Origin: UBA6898 sp964463135
GTDB taxonomy: Bacteria; Nitrospirota; Thermodesulfovibrionia; Thermodesulfovibrionales; UBA6898
Length of the DNA stretch: 64,000 bases
Direction of reading: 5' to 3'
NCBI GenBank assembly: GCA_964463135.1
Contig: CAYXBA010000002.1
Span: 186,001 to 250,000 of the forward strand
The position numbers and the translations under genes are program-made. The notes under the pieces are model-generated. The model made no database searches. It had not been told where the DNA came from and saw only the letters and a program-made list of their open reading frames with translations. Positions within the stretch are counted from its first letter, which is position 1. The number at the start of each line of letters is the position of its first letter. Positions 24,719 to 32,981 of the stretch are shown here, in pieces.

Positions 24719-25231
24719 ATCAGTAACAGGGACATTGGCAAAAATATCAGGGTAAACGAGCAGATCAGGGCTAAAGAGATCAGGGTCATTGACAGCGACG
24801 GCGGCCAGCTTGGCGTCATGACCGTGCGCGAAGCCCTTCATGTGGCCGAACAGAGGGAGCTTGATCTTGTTGAGGTGTCGCCGACGGCAGTGCCTCCGGT
24901 ATGCAAGATCCTTGATTTCGGCAAATACAAATACCAGCTTCATAAGAAGCATACGCAGAAGAAGACCATTGACCTGAAAGAGGTGAAGGTCAGGCCGCAG
25001 ATCGACGAACATGATCTTCAGCTCAAGATCAGGAACATCAACCGCTTTATTGAGGACGGGGACAAGGCAAAGGTCGTGATGTATTTCCGGGGACGGGAGA
25101 TTATCCGCCCGGAACTCGGCATGAAGGTCTTTGACAAGATCATCCAGAGCCTCACCGGCAAATTTCAGGTCGAGACGAATCCGAGACTTGAGGGCAATCA
25201 CATAACCATGGTTGTAGCCCCGAAATCGTAG
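24719..25231 (+). CDS. infC: Translation initiation factor IF-3, AUC start
   Basis: 170 aa from ATC 24719, which is 7 nt after a perfect AGGAGG and gives the normal IF-3 N-terminus (SNRDIGKNIRVNEQIRAKEIRVID). An upstream ATG at 24638 would add residues from inside thrS and is rejected. Domains: IF3-N (VSPTAVPPVCKILDFGKYKYQ) and IF3-C (KVRPQIDEHDLQLKIRN; EGNHITMVVAPKS). IF-3 rejects non-AUG/GUG/UUG starts, so an AUU/AUC start is the classical way infC represses itself. Confidence 0.97.
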   Translation: MSNRDIGKNIRVNEQIRAKEIRVIDSDGGQLGVMTVREALHVAEQRELDLVEVSPTAVPPVCKILDFGKYKYQLHKKHTQKKTIDLKEVKVRPQIDEHDLQLKIRNINRFIEDGDKAKVVMYFRGREIIRPELGMKVFDKIIQSLTGKFQVETNPRLEGNHITMVVAPKS

Positions 25232-25241
25232 TAATTTCTGA

Positions 25242-25271
25242 GTGACAAAATAAATCCTTTTGGGGTATAAT
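25242..25271 (+). promoter_or_regulatory. Candidate internal promoter for rpmI-rplT
   Basis: GTGACA (25242-25247), an 18-bp spacer and a consensus TATAAT (25266-25271) in the infC-rpmI gap. It leaves about 65 nt of leader containing the repeated word CAGGA/CAGGAA before rpmI. Confidence 0.6.
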
Positions 25272-25342
25272 ACCCACTCTTGTTCCGGAGCAGGACAGGA
25301 ATGTCTGCGCAGGAACAGGAATATTTTTATTTGGAGGAAACG

Positions 25343-25540
25343 ATGCCAAAGATGAAGACGCACAAGGGTGCTGCCAAACGGTTCAAGCTGACCGGTACCG
25401 GCAAGGTCAAGCGGAACAAGGGTTTTACGAGCCATCTGCTTACCAGCAAGCCCGCTAAGAGGAAGCGTAATCTGCGCCAGTCAGCGATTGTTGACAAGAC
25501 TGACCAGAGGAATATCAAGACCCTTTTACCTTACGGGTAA
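25343..25540 (+). CDS. rpmI: 50S ribosomal protein L35
   Basis: 65 aa from ATG 25343 (MPKMKTHKGAAKRFKLTGTGK), the normal L35 length, preceded by TTGGAGGAAACG. A longer frame from 25280 covers the leader and is rejected. Basic composition and SHLLTSKPAKRKRNLR match L35. It is followed by rplT, as in most bacteria. Confidence 0.97.
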   Translation: MPKMKTHKGAAKRFKLTGTGKVKRNKGFTSHLLTSKPAKRKRNLRQSAIVDKTDQRNIKTLLPYG

Positions 25541-25554
25541 GACCGGTAGAACAT

Positions 25555-25574
25555 CGGGCGGGACGCAGCGCCCG
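25555..25574 (+). promoter_or_regulatory. GC hairpin between rpmI and rplT
   Basis: CGGGCG-GGACGCAG-CGCCCG without a T-tract. Not a terminator. Its place between L35 and L20 genes fits an L20-type translational control or processing element, which is inference only. Confidence 0.4.
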
Positions 25575-25607
25575 TGACGAGTAATCAAGAATCAGGAGGA
25601 TGGGAAT

Positions 25608-25967
25608 ATGCCCAGAGCAAAAAGTGGTACAAAGAACACAAGAAGGAGAAAGAAACTCCTTTCGCAGGCCAAAGGATACTACGGAGCCAAGAGCCGTCTC
25701 TTTAAGGTGGCACGGGAGACCGTTGACAAGGCCCTGCAATATGCATATCGTGACCGTCGTGCAAAGAAGCGCGAGTTCAGGGCGCTCTGGATCACCAGGA
25801 TCAGCGCAGCAGTGCGCTCTCTCGGCCTGAACTACAGTCAGTTTATGAACGGCCTCAAGAAGGCCGAAATTACGCTTGACCGGAAAGCCCTTGCAGATCT
25901 TGCGTATCATGATCCGAAGGCGTTTAGTGAGATTGCAGAGGCCGCCAAGGCAAAGCTTGCATCATAG
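25608..25967 (+). CDS. rplT: 50S ribosomal protein L20
   Basis: 119 aa. It starts MPRAKSGTKNTRRRKKLLSQAKGYYGAKS, the classic L20 N-terminus, and keeps REFRALWITRISAA and the C-terminal domain. AGGAGG lies 8 nt upstream. L20 binds 23S rRNA early in 50S assembly and represses its own operon in studied bacteria. Confidence 0.98.
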   Translation: MPRAKSGTKNTRRRKKLLSQAKGYYGAKSRLFKVARETVDKALQYAYRDRRAKKREFRALWITRISAAVRSLGLNYSQFMNGLKKAEITLDRKALADLAYHDPKAFSEIAEAAKAKLAS

Positions 25968-25973
25968 TCTGCT

Positions 25974-26987
25974 GTGGGTGATCTGCTCTCCCTAAAGCAA
26001 TCTTTTCTGGCCGAGATCGAGCAGGTTTCGGATATAGCAGAACTTCAGAAGCTCAAGTCAAAATATGCAGGACGGAAAGGGCTGGTAACAGCTCAGATGA
26101 AGGCCCTTTCCTCTGTCCCGCCTGAACAAAAACCCGCATTCGGCAAAGCAGTCAATGAACTGAGAGATTTTGTCGAACAGACCCTCGATCAGAAGGAATC
26201 ACTGTTCAGGGACCTTGAAAAACAGAAACGTCTTCTTTCCGAAAAGATCGATATCACACTTCCGGGCAAACCCTGTCTGCCGGGGAGGACCCATCCGCTG
26301 AACAAGGTGCTCGACGAGATCAAGAATATCTTTGTTTCGATGGGCTTCACTATTCAGGAAGGCCCTGAGATCGAGCTTGATTACTATAATTTCGAGGCCT
26401 TGAACATGCCGAAGCACCATCCGGCCCGCGACATGCAGGACACCTTCTATGTCTCGGATGACGTGGTGCTCAGGACACATACCTCTCCGGTGCAGGTGAG
26501 AGTTATGGAGAAGAAACGTCCGCCGCTCAAGATCATCGCTCCCGGCAAGGTGTATCGGTGCGATGCAGACATATCCCATACGCCGATGTTCCATCAGGTC
26601 GAGGGCCTGATGGTCGATACGGACATATCCTTCAGTGACCTCAAAGGTGTTCTCGGGCTTTTTATCCACAGCTTCTTCGGCGAGGGCACGCCGGTCCGGT
26701 TCAGACCGAGCTATTTCCCCTTTACCGAGCCGAGTGCAGAAGTCGATATCGGATGCATCTTCTGCGCAGGCAAGGGCTGCCGGGTCTGCAAGACCACAGG
26801 CTGGCTTGAGGTGATGGGCTGCGGCATGGTGAACCCCAGGGTATTCGAAATGTCGGGATACGGCCCCGATGAGTTTACCGGATTTGCTTTTGGTATGGGT
26901 GTCGAGAGACTGACCATGCTGAAATACGCCATTGATGATATACGTCTTTTTTACGAAAACGATCTTCGTTTTTTGAAGCAATTCTGA
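25974..26987 (+). CDS. pheS: Phenylalanyl-tRNA synthetase alpha subunit
   Basis: 337 aa, GTG start at 25974, 6 bp after rplT. N-terminal coiled coil (residues 1-95), then class II catalytic core: motif 1 region HPLNKVLDEIKNIF, motif 2 KVYRCDADISHTPMFHQVEGL and motif 3 GFAFGMGVERLTML. Two CxxC pairs occur (CIFCAGKGCRVCK, near residue 262), an insertion seen in some PheS. It charges tRNA-Phe with PheT. Confidence 0.97.
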   Translation: MGDLLSLKQSFLAEIEQVSDIAELQKLKSKYAGRKGLVTAQMKALSSVPPEQKPAFGKAVNELRDFVEQTLDQKESLFRDLEKQKRLLSEKIDITLPGKPCLPGRTHPLNKVLDEIKNIFVSMGFTIQEGPEIELDYYNFEALNMPKHHPARDMQDTFYVSDDVVLRTHTSPVQVRVMEKKRPPLKIIAPGKVYRCDADISHTPMFHQVEGLMVDTDISFSDLKGVLGLFIHSFFGEGTPVRFRPSYFPFTEPSAEVDIGCIFCAGKGCRVCKTTGWLEVMGCGMVNPRVFEMSGYGPDEFTGFAFGMGVERLTMLKYAIDDIRLFYENDLRFLKQF

Positions 26988-27002
26988 CACACAGGAACGA
27001 AT

Positions 27003-29069
27003 ATGCGCGTATCGCTTGATTGGATAAAGGAATTCGTGGATGTAACGGCATCTGCCGGGGACGTGGCTCATCGTCTGACCATGGCCGGTCTCGAGATCGA
27101 GGGGATGGAAACGGTCGGCGAGGACGTTGTGATGGAGGTCAATGTCACGCCGAACAGGCCTGACTGCCTGAATGTCTTCGGGCTTGCACGCGAGGTTGCA
27201 GCGCTGTACGGGTTGCCGATCAAATTGCCTGCATCCGCCATTCCCGCGGATCTGCTGCCGTCCGATGTTCATGTGGATATTGATGCGCCTGACCTTTGTC
27301 CTCGCTATACCGGCAGATCGATCCATGACGTAACGATCAGGCAATCTCCTGACTGGATGAAGACGAGGCTTGAGAAGTGCGGCATTCGGTCGATCAATAA
27401 TGTTGTGGACATCACGAACTACGTGCTTCTCGAACTGGGTCATCCGCTTCATGCGTTCGACATGGCAAAGATCACCGGCAGGAAGATCAGGGTTGCGCAG
27501 GCAGGCAAAGACCGTCTTATGACCACGCTTGACAGTGTCGAAAGGAAAATGCCGGAAGAGACCCTGCTCATATGGGACGCTGCTGGTCCGGTGGCAGTTG
27601 CCGGCATCATGGGGGGAGAAGGGTCGTCTGTAACAGAAACGACAAGGGATATTTTTCTGGAGAGCGCGTATTTTGAGCCTGCCTCGATCAGAAGATCGTC
27701 AAAGGCGCTGGGTCTCAGGAGCGAGTCATCCTATCGTTTCGAACGGGGAACTGACCGGGTTTTCCTTGAAACAGCCCTCAACAGGGCTGCGGTTCTGATC
27801 GCAGAGCTTGCCGGCGGCCGTATCTGCAGTATTGTGGATAATTATCCTGTTCCGTATGTTCCGGTCGAGATCATTGTCTCCTACCGCCGCATCAATGCAC
27901 TGATCGGTATTACTATCGATAAGAAAGAAGTGCTCGGCCTCCTTAATGCGATCGGAATCAGGACCGTGGAAAGAGGTGAGGAGTTTGCGGCATTTCCTCC
28001 GCCGTTCAGGGGTGATATCACTGCTCCGGTGGATATTATTGAAGAAGTTGTGCGCTGCTACGGTTACGACCGCGTGCCTGCACGGCCTCCGCGCGCAACG
28101 CTTTCTGACGGCCTGCTGAGCAGTGCAGAGCAGACTGTTCATGCCATTCGTGAGACGATCCGGAAGAACGGCTTCAACGAGGTGGTCAATTTCAGCTTTA
28201 TGGACCGTGCAGACCTTGATCTCCTCTCGATCGAATCACATGAGCATGAGCGCAGACGCAAGCATGTGACACTGCTGAATCCCCTCAGGCAGGAGGAGTG
28301 CCTGATGCGGACAACGCTTATGCCGGCACTCGTCAATAACTTTGTATATAACCTGTCGCGCGGGATCAGGGATGTAAGGCTCTTTGAGGTCTCCCGTGTC
28401 TTTATCGACTGGGGAGAGCAACTGCCTTCTGAAGGTCTGAGATTGGCCGGACTCTTTTTTCAGGACATGCTGCCTTCTCTTTGGAAAGACCCTGTTCCTG
28501 CGTTTTATGGCGTCAAAGGTGTGCTGGAGGCCCTGTTTGAAGAGATACGGCTTAGAAATTATAGGTTTGTTCCATCGCAGGAGGCTTTTCTTCATGGCGG
28601 AAAGTCTGCTGATATTTACAGCGGCGATCTGAAGATCGGGTACATGGGCGAGATGGCGCCGCAGATCGTAGAAAAACTGTCCCTTAAGATCCAGAAGCCG
28701 CAGGTGATTGTGTTCGAACTTGACCTTGATCAACTGCTGCCGTTGCTGGAGCAGAAGATCGTATACCACCAGATCCCGAGATATCCGGCCATAGAGCGTG
28801 ATGTGGCACTTGTTCTGGACGATCAGATCGCTGCATCTGATGTTTTGAACTTACTCAGGGAGTATCCCTCCGACATACTCTCGCAGGTTGAGCTGTTCGA
28901 CCACTATAAAGGCAAGAACCTGCCGGATAATACGAAAAGTCTCGGCATTCGTCTGACCTATCGGAGTAAAGATCGGACTCTTGCCGAAGATGAGATAGAG
29001 CCTGTTCATATCGCGCTCGTTGAGCATGTGGCGCAGAAGACCGGTGCGAAGATCCGCGGAACTAATTGA
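27003..29069 (+). CDS. pheT: Phenylalanyl-tRNA synthetase beta subunit lacking the OB-fold insertion
   Basis: 688 aa, about 100 shorter than the usual 790-800. The N-terminus (MRVSLDWIKEFVDV...LEIEGME) passes directly to DVVMEVNVTPNRPDCLNVFGLAREVAALYG. The EMAPII/tRNA-bind OB domain normally inserted at residue 40 is missing without a frameshift. B3/4, B5, the core and the C-terminal FDX-ACB domain (YPAIERDVALVLDD...LGIRLTYRSKDRTL) are present. It is 15 bp after pheS. Confidence 0.96.
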   Translation: MRVSLDWIKEFVDVTASAGDVAHRLTMAGLEIEGMETVGEDVVMEVNVTPNRPDCLNVFGLAREVAALYGLPIKLPASAIPADLLPSDVHVDIDAPDLCPRYTGRSIHDVTIRQSPDWMKTRLEKCGIRSINNVVDITNYVLLELGHPLHAFDMAKITGRKIRVAQAGKDRLMTTLDSVERKMPEETLLIWDAAGPVAVAGIMGGEGSSVTETTRDIFLESAYFEPASIRRSSKALGLRSESSYRFERGTDRVFLETALNRAAVLIAELAGGRICSIVDNYPVPYVPVEIIVSYRRINALIGITIDKKEVLGLLNAIGIRTVERGEEFAAFPPPFRGDITAPVDIIEEVVRCYGYDRVPARPPRATLSDGLLSSAEQTVHAIRETIRKNGFNEVVNFSFMDRADLDLLSIESHEHERRRKHVTLLNPLRQEECLMRTTLMPALVNNFVYNLSRGIRDVRLFEVSRVFIDWGEQLPSEGLRLAGLFFQDMLPSLWKDPVPAFYGVKGVLEALFEEIRLRNYRFVPSQEAFLHGGKSADIYSGDLKIGYMGEMAPQIVEKLSLKIQKPQVIVFELDLDQLLPLLEQKIVYHQIPRYPAIERDVALVLDDQIAASDVLNLLREYPSDILSQVELFDHYKGKNLPDNTKSLGIRLTYRSKDRTLAEDEIEPVHIALVEHVAQKTGAKIRGTN

Positions 29070-29087
29070 TCAGGTGGATGGGGCTGA

Positions 29088-29291
29088 TCAGGATCTGATC
29101 TTGTAACCTGCCTTGATGACAGCCGCTTCAATAGCTGCTTTGGATGTCTGTGATTCGTCGAACTGTAATTCCGCCTTGCCTACTTCCACATTCAGGCTGC
29201 TGATCCCGGGCAGCGCTTCAATGGCCTTTTTTACTCGCATCGCGCAATGCATGCAGGACATGCCATCAATGAGTATTGTCGCGTTAGTCAT
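29088..29291 (-). CDS. copZ: Heavy-metal-associated (copper chaperone-like) protein
   Basis: 67 aa single HMA domain. The metal site is GMSCMHC near residue 10, with the beta-alpha-beta-beta-alpha-beta pattern (VKKAIEALPGISSLNVEVGKAEL). It likely passes Cu(I) or a similar ion to a P-type ATPase, none of which is in the window. Own gene on the minus strand, with AGGAGA before the ATG, converging with pheT. Confidence 0.88.
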   Translation of the reverse strand: MTNATILIDGMSCMHCAMRVKKAIEALPGISSLNVEVGKAELQFDESQTSKAAIEAAVIKAGYKIRS

Positions 29292-29492
29292 GGATATCTC
29301 CTTTAAAGGTATTTAGGTGCTAAACTTATTGACCTTAGTTTATGCTATCAAATAAATAAAATCAAACGGACGCTTAATTGCTGTCACAGAGATAAAGGTC
29401 CTGACGTCAGTAACCCCTCAAAAAATCATGAGAAAAAACTGGTAAAGAACGCTTCAGTTTGTTAAAATTAACACCGATTTTTAGGAGGTGTT

Positions 29493-30233
29493 ATGGAACT
29501 GAAGGGACAGGTAGTCATGGTTACCGGCGGCGCCCGGGGCATAGGCAAGGCCATTGCCGAGAGATTTGCAGCTATGGGTGCTGATCTCATCATTGCGGAT
29601 GTTTCCCTCGATAGTGCGGATGAGACAGCAAAAGAGCTTACCCGAAAGGGGATACGGGCAAAGGCTGCAAAGCTGGATGTCTCAAAAGCTGCTGAAGTTG
29701 CCAAGGTTTTTGAGGAGGCGATCAGGGATTTCGGAAGAGTAGACATCCTGGTCAACAATGCCGGCATCACCCGGGACGGCCTCTTATTGAGAATGAAGGA
29801 GGAGGACTGGGACCTGGTGCTCAGCATCAACCTCAAGGGTGTTTTCCTCTGCACCAAAGAGGCTGTGAAGGTTATGGTGAAGCAGCGGTATGGCAGGATC
29901 ATCAACATAGCATCGGTGGTAGCCTTCATGGGCAATCCGGGCCAGGCGAACTACAGTGCATCAAAGGCAGGCATAATCGGCCTTACCAAGACGACTGCAC
30001 GGGAATATGCGAACAGGGGCATAACTGCCAATGCGGTCGCACCGGGATTCATTTCAACTGCGATGACCGATGCACTGAGTGAAAATATACGTCAGGAAAT
30101 GTTAAAATCTATACCACTCGGAAAGTTCGGTTCGGTGGATGATGTTGCCAGTGCCGTTGCTTTCTTTGCTCTGCCGGATAACGGCTATGTCACCGGCCAG
30201 GTGATCCACGTTAACGGCGGAATGTACATGTAG
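29493..30233 (+). CDS. fabG: 3-oxoacyl-ACP reductase FabG
   Basis: 246 aa short-chain dehydrogenase. NADPH motif TGGARGIGKA at 10-19, NNAGITRDGLLLRM near 88, and the catalytic Ser-Tyr-Lys in NIASVVAFMGNPGQANYSASK (Ser about 138, Tyr and Lys 13-17 later). It carries the first reduction of fatty-acid elongation. AGGAGGTG lies 8 nt upstream. First gene of fabG-acpP-fabF-rnc; a CTGACGTCAG palindrome sits at 29401-29410 in its upstream region. Confidence 0.96.
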   Translation: MELKGQVVMVTGGARGIGKAIAERFAAMGADLIIADVSLDSADETAKELTRKGIRAKAAKLDVSKAAEVAKVFEEAIRDFGRVDILVNNAGITRDGLLLRMKEEDWDLVLSINLKGVFLCTKEAVKVMVKQRYGRIINIASVVAFMGNPGQANYSASKAGIIGLTKTTAREYANRGITANAVAPGFISTAMTDALSENIRQEMLKSIPLGKFGSVDDVASAVAFFALPDNGYVTGQVIHVNGGMYM

Positions 30234-30283
30234 TTCTTAATTATCAGAATCAAAAAAAAGAAAATTATCATGGAGGTAGAAGA

Positions 30284-30514
30284 ATGGTAGAGGAAAAAAT
30301 CAAGGAAATCATCGCGAAGCAGCTGGGTGTGAATGCTGCCGAGATTACGGCCGAGTCTTCATTTGTCGAAGACCTGGGCGCGGATTCGCTCGACACCGTC
30401 GAGCTTGTTATGGCGTTTGAAGAGGCCTTCAATGTCGAGATCCCCGATGAGGATGCAGAGAAGATCCAGAAGGTCAAGGACGCGATAAGCTACATAACCA
30501 AGAAACAGGGTTAA
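30284..30514 (+). CDS. acpP: Acyl carrier protein
   Basis: 76 aa, acidic, with the phosphopantetheine site LGADSLDTVE (Ser35). Normal length and start (MVEEKIKEIIAKQLGV), with GGAGGT upstream. Its stop overlaps the fabF ATG (TAATG). Confidence 0.98.
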   Translation: MVEEKIKEIIAKQLGVNAAEITAESSFVEDLGADSLDTVELVMAFEEAFNVEIPDEDAEKIQKVKDAISYITKKQG

Positions 30515-31758
30515 TGGACAAGAGACGCATAGTTGTTACCGGGCTCGGCCTTGTAACCCCTCTCGGCATCGGCGTCGAAAAGAGCTGGGATGGCCTCATG
30601 CAGGGAAGGTCGGGTATCCGGCGCATTACCCATTTTGATACAACCGGCTTTCCGACGCAGATAGCGGGAGAGGTCGCGGGTTTCAATCCCGAAGACTACA
30701 TCGAGATCAAGGAGATCAAGAAGATGGACAGGTTTATCCACTTCGGGGTCGCTGCTGCTACGATGGCGATGGAGGACTCGGGCCTGAAGATCGACGAGAC
30801 GAATGCGCCGCGCGTTGGCGTGTACGTGGGTGCAGGAATGGGCGGTCTGCCTGCGATCGAGCACTACCACAAGGTCCTGCTTGAAAAGGGGCCGAGGAAG
30901 ATTACGCCTTTTTTCATACCGATGCTCATCATAAACCTGGCAGCCGGCCAGATTTCGATCAGGTTCGGCGCAAAGGGGCCTAATGCCGCACCGGCAACTG
31001 CCTGTGCGACCGGCAGCCACGCCATCGGCGATGCCTTCAAGATCATTCAGCGGGGCGATGCTGATGCCATGATCGCTGGCGGCACTGAATCGGTCATCAC
31101 GGCCATGGGCATTGGCGGATTCAATGCCATGAAGGCGCTTTCTACACGCAATGACGAGCCTGAAAAGGCAAGCAGGCCGTTTGACCGTGACCGCGACGGC
31201 TTCATCATGGGAGAGGGGGCTGGGATCGTTATTCTGGAGGAACTCGGCCATGCAGTGAAGCGGAATGCGAAGATCTACGCTGAACTGGTCGGGTACGGAC
31301 TGACCGGCGATGCCTATCATATCACGTCTCCTGCACCGGGCGGCGAGGGTGCTGTGCGCTGCATGACCATGGCACTGAAGGATGCTGAGGTAGCACCGTC
31401 AGCAGTTGACTATATCAATGCCCACGGCACCTCGACCAAGCATGGCGATGAACTCGAAACGAATGCGGTCAAGGGTGTTTTTGGCGAGCATGCGTATAAA
31501 CTTGCGGTCAGTTCTACGAAATCCATGACCGGCCATCTCCTGGGGGCTGCAGGCGGTGTGGAGGCCGTGGTCAGTGTGCTCAGCATCTACAAGAGCATGC
31601 TTCCGCCGACCATAAATCTTGACAATCCAGATGAGGGATGCGATCTCGATTATGTGGCTCATAAGGCAAGGCCTGCCTCTGTGAGGTATGCGCTTTCCAA
31701 CTCGTTCGGCTTTGGCGGTACGAATGCGTGCCTGCTCTTTAAAAAGTTCGAGAATTGA
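30514..31758 (+). CDS. fabF: Beta-ketoacyl-ACP synthase II FabF
   Basis: 414 aa condensing enzyme. Catalytic Cys in TACATGSHAIGDA near 164, His in NAHGTSTKHGDE near 303 and His in STKSMTGHLLGAAGG near 340. It elongates acyl-ACP with malonyl-ACP. Translationally coupled to acpP, and its stop overlaps rnc. Confidence 0.97.
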   Translation: MDKRRIVVTGLGLVTPLGIGVEKSWDGLMQGRSGIRRITHFDTTGFPTQIAGEVAGFNPEDYIEIKEIKKMDRFIHFGVAAATMAMEDSGLKIDETNAPRVGVYVGAGMGGLPAIEHYHKVLLEKGPRKITPFFIPMLIINLAAGQISIRFGAKGPNAAPATACATGSHAIGDAFKIIQRGDADAMIAGGTESVITAMGIGGFNAMKALSTRNDEPEKASRPFDRDRDGFIMGEGAGIVILEELGHAVKRNAKIYAELVGYGLTGDAYHITSPAPGGEGAVRCMTMALKDAEVAPSAVDYINAHGTSTKHGDELETNAVKGVFGEHAYKLAVSSTKSMTGHLLGAAGGVEAVVSVLSIYKSMLPPTINLDNPDEGCDLDYVAHKARPASVRYALSNSFGFGGTNACLLFKKFEN

Positions 31759-32510
31759 TCCGGCAGAACAAAAAAGACCTCATTCAGGAAGCAGAAAAAA
31801 ACCTTCAGTATTGCTTCAGTAACAAAGAGCTCCTACTCGAAGCACTTACCCATAAGTCCTATTATCACGAAAACAGGGAAAGAACCGAAAAGCATAACGA
31901 GCGGCTGGAGTTCCTGGGCGATTCGGTCATAGGCCTTGTTATCGTGGAATTCCTTTTCCTTCATGAACAGACCTATAGTGAAGCGGTCCTGGCGAAGATC
32001 AAGTCCTATATCGTGAGCGAACCGGTATTTGCCGAAATCGCACAGGAGCTTTCCCTCGGTAATTCTCTTTTGCTGGGCAAGGGCGAGAAATCAACAGGAG
32101 GGACAACAAAGAAGTCCATTCTTGCCAATACGCTTGAGGCGGTCATCGGCGCGGTCTATCTGGACGGCGGGTTTGAGACCGTCAGGAAGATAATCCATCG
32201 TCTGTTTCAGGGACGCATCATCCGCGCACTCGAAAGCGGAGACTTTTTTGATTACAAGACCGAGCTTCAGGAGAAGACCCAGATGCTGTTCGGAAAACTG
32301 CCGGAGTACCGTCTGGTCAGTCAGGAGGGCGACGAGCATGAGCGGATATTCACCGTAAGCGTATCCCTGAACAACAGGCAGTTGGGTACAGCCTCGGGCC
32401 GCAGAAAGAAGGAAGCTGAATCTCTCGCTGCAAAAAAGGCCCTTAACATCCTTGCAGAATCAGCGGAAATTAATGCAGTCGATATGGATCCCGAGGTCCT
32501 TTCCCCGTAA
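31755..32510 (+). CDS. rnc: Ribonuclease III
   Basis: 251 aa. The TTG start overlaps the fabF stop. Catalytic signature NERLEFLGDSVIG near 50, second acidic site EAVIGAVYLDGG near 125, and a C-terminal dsRNA-binding domain (DYKTELQEKTQ...ASGRRKKEAESLAAKKAL). It cuts double-stranded RNA in rRNA processing. The last 51 bp overlap the convergent yajQ end, so the final residues (INAVDMDPEVLSP) are read from the opposite strand of conserved yajQ codons. Confidence 0.96.
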   Translation: MIRQNKKDLIQEAEKNLQYCFSNKELLLEALTHKSYYHENRERTEKHNERLEFLGDSVIGLVIVEFLFLHEQTYSEAVLAKIKSYIVSEPVFAEIAQELSLGNSLLLGKGEKSTGGTTKKSILANTLEAVIGAVYLDGGFETVRKIIHRLFQGRIIRALESGDFFDYKTELQEKTQMLFGKLPEYRLVSQEGDEHERIFTVSVSLNNRQLGTASGRRKKEAESLAAKKALNILAESAEINAVDMDPEVLSP

Positions 32511-32957
32511 CAGGGCTATGAGGGCCTGAAGGTCGTCTATCTTCTTGGCCTTTACCCTGACCTGGTCTTTCTGTATCTCTGCCTGGACCTTCATCTTCGT
32601 ATCCTTGATGATCTTCACGATCTCTTTTGACTTTTCCACCGGAATGCCCTGCTGAAGGGTCACGACCTGACGCACACTATTGCCGGAAGCCTGCTCTATC
32701 TTGCCGTACTGGAGCGCCTTCAGGGATATGCCGCGTTTGACCAGCTTTGTCTGGAGGATATCGATAACTGTTTTCAGTTTGAGTTCGTCGTCAGAGATAA
32801 GCGTGATCTCATTTTTCTCTTTGTTCAGCACGATAGAACTTTTGCTGCCCTTGAAATCAAACCTCTGCGATATTTCCTTTGTGGCCTGCTGCTCGGCATT
32901 CAGCACCTCCTGCAGGTCAATTTTGCTCGCTATATCAAATGAATGCTCATCAGCCAT
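32460..32957 (-). CDS. yajQ: YajQ-family nucleotide-binding protein
   Basis: 165 aa, typical length. MADEHSFDIASKIDLQEVLNA start, RFDFKGSKSSI and a C-terminal DCINFR like the family INFR end. YajQ proteins bind cyclic di-GMP or nucleotides and may act in RNA/phage processes. AAAGGAGA precedes the ATG. It overlaps the rnc tail by 51 bp; upstream on the same strand is a short Cys-rich ORF. Confidence 0.94.
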   Translation of the reverse strand: MADEHSFDIASKIDLQEVLNAEQQATKEISQRFDFKGSKSSIVLNKEKNEITLISDDELKLKTVIDILQTKLVKRGISLKALQYGKIEQASGNSVRQVVTLQQGIPVEKSKEIVKIIKDTKMKVQAEIQKDQVRVKAKKIDDLQALIALLRGKDLGIHIDCINFR

Positions 32958-32981
32958 ATTTATCTCCTTTCGCCGCTATTT

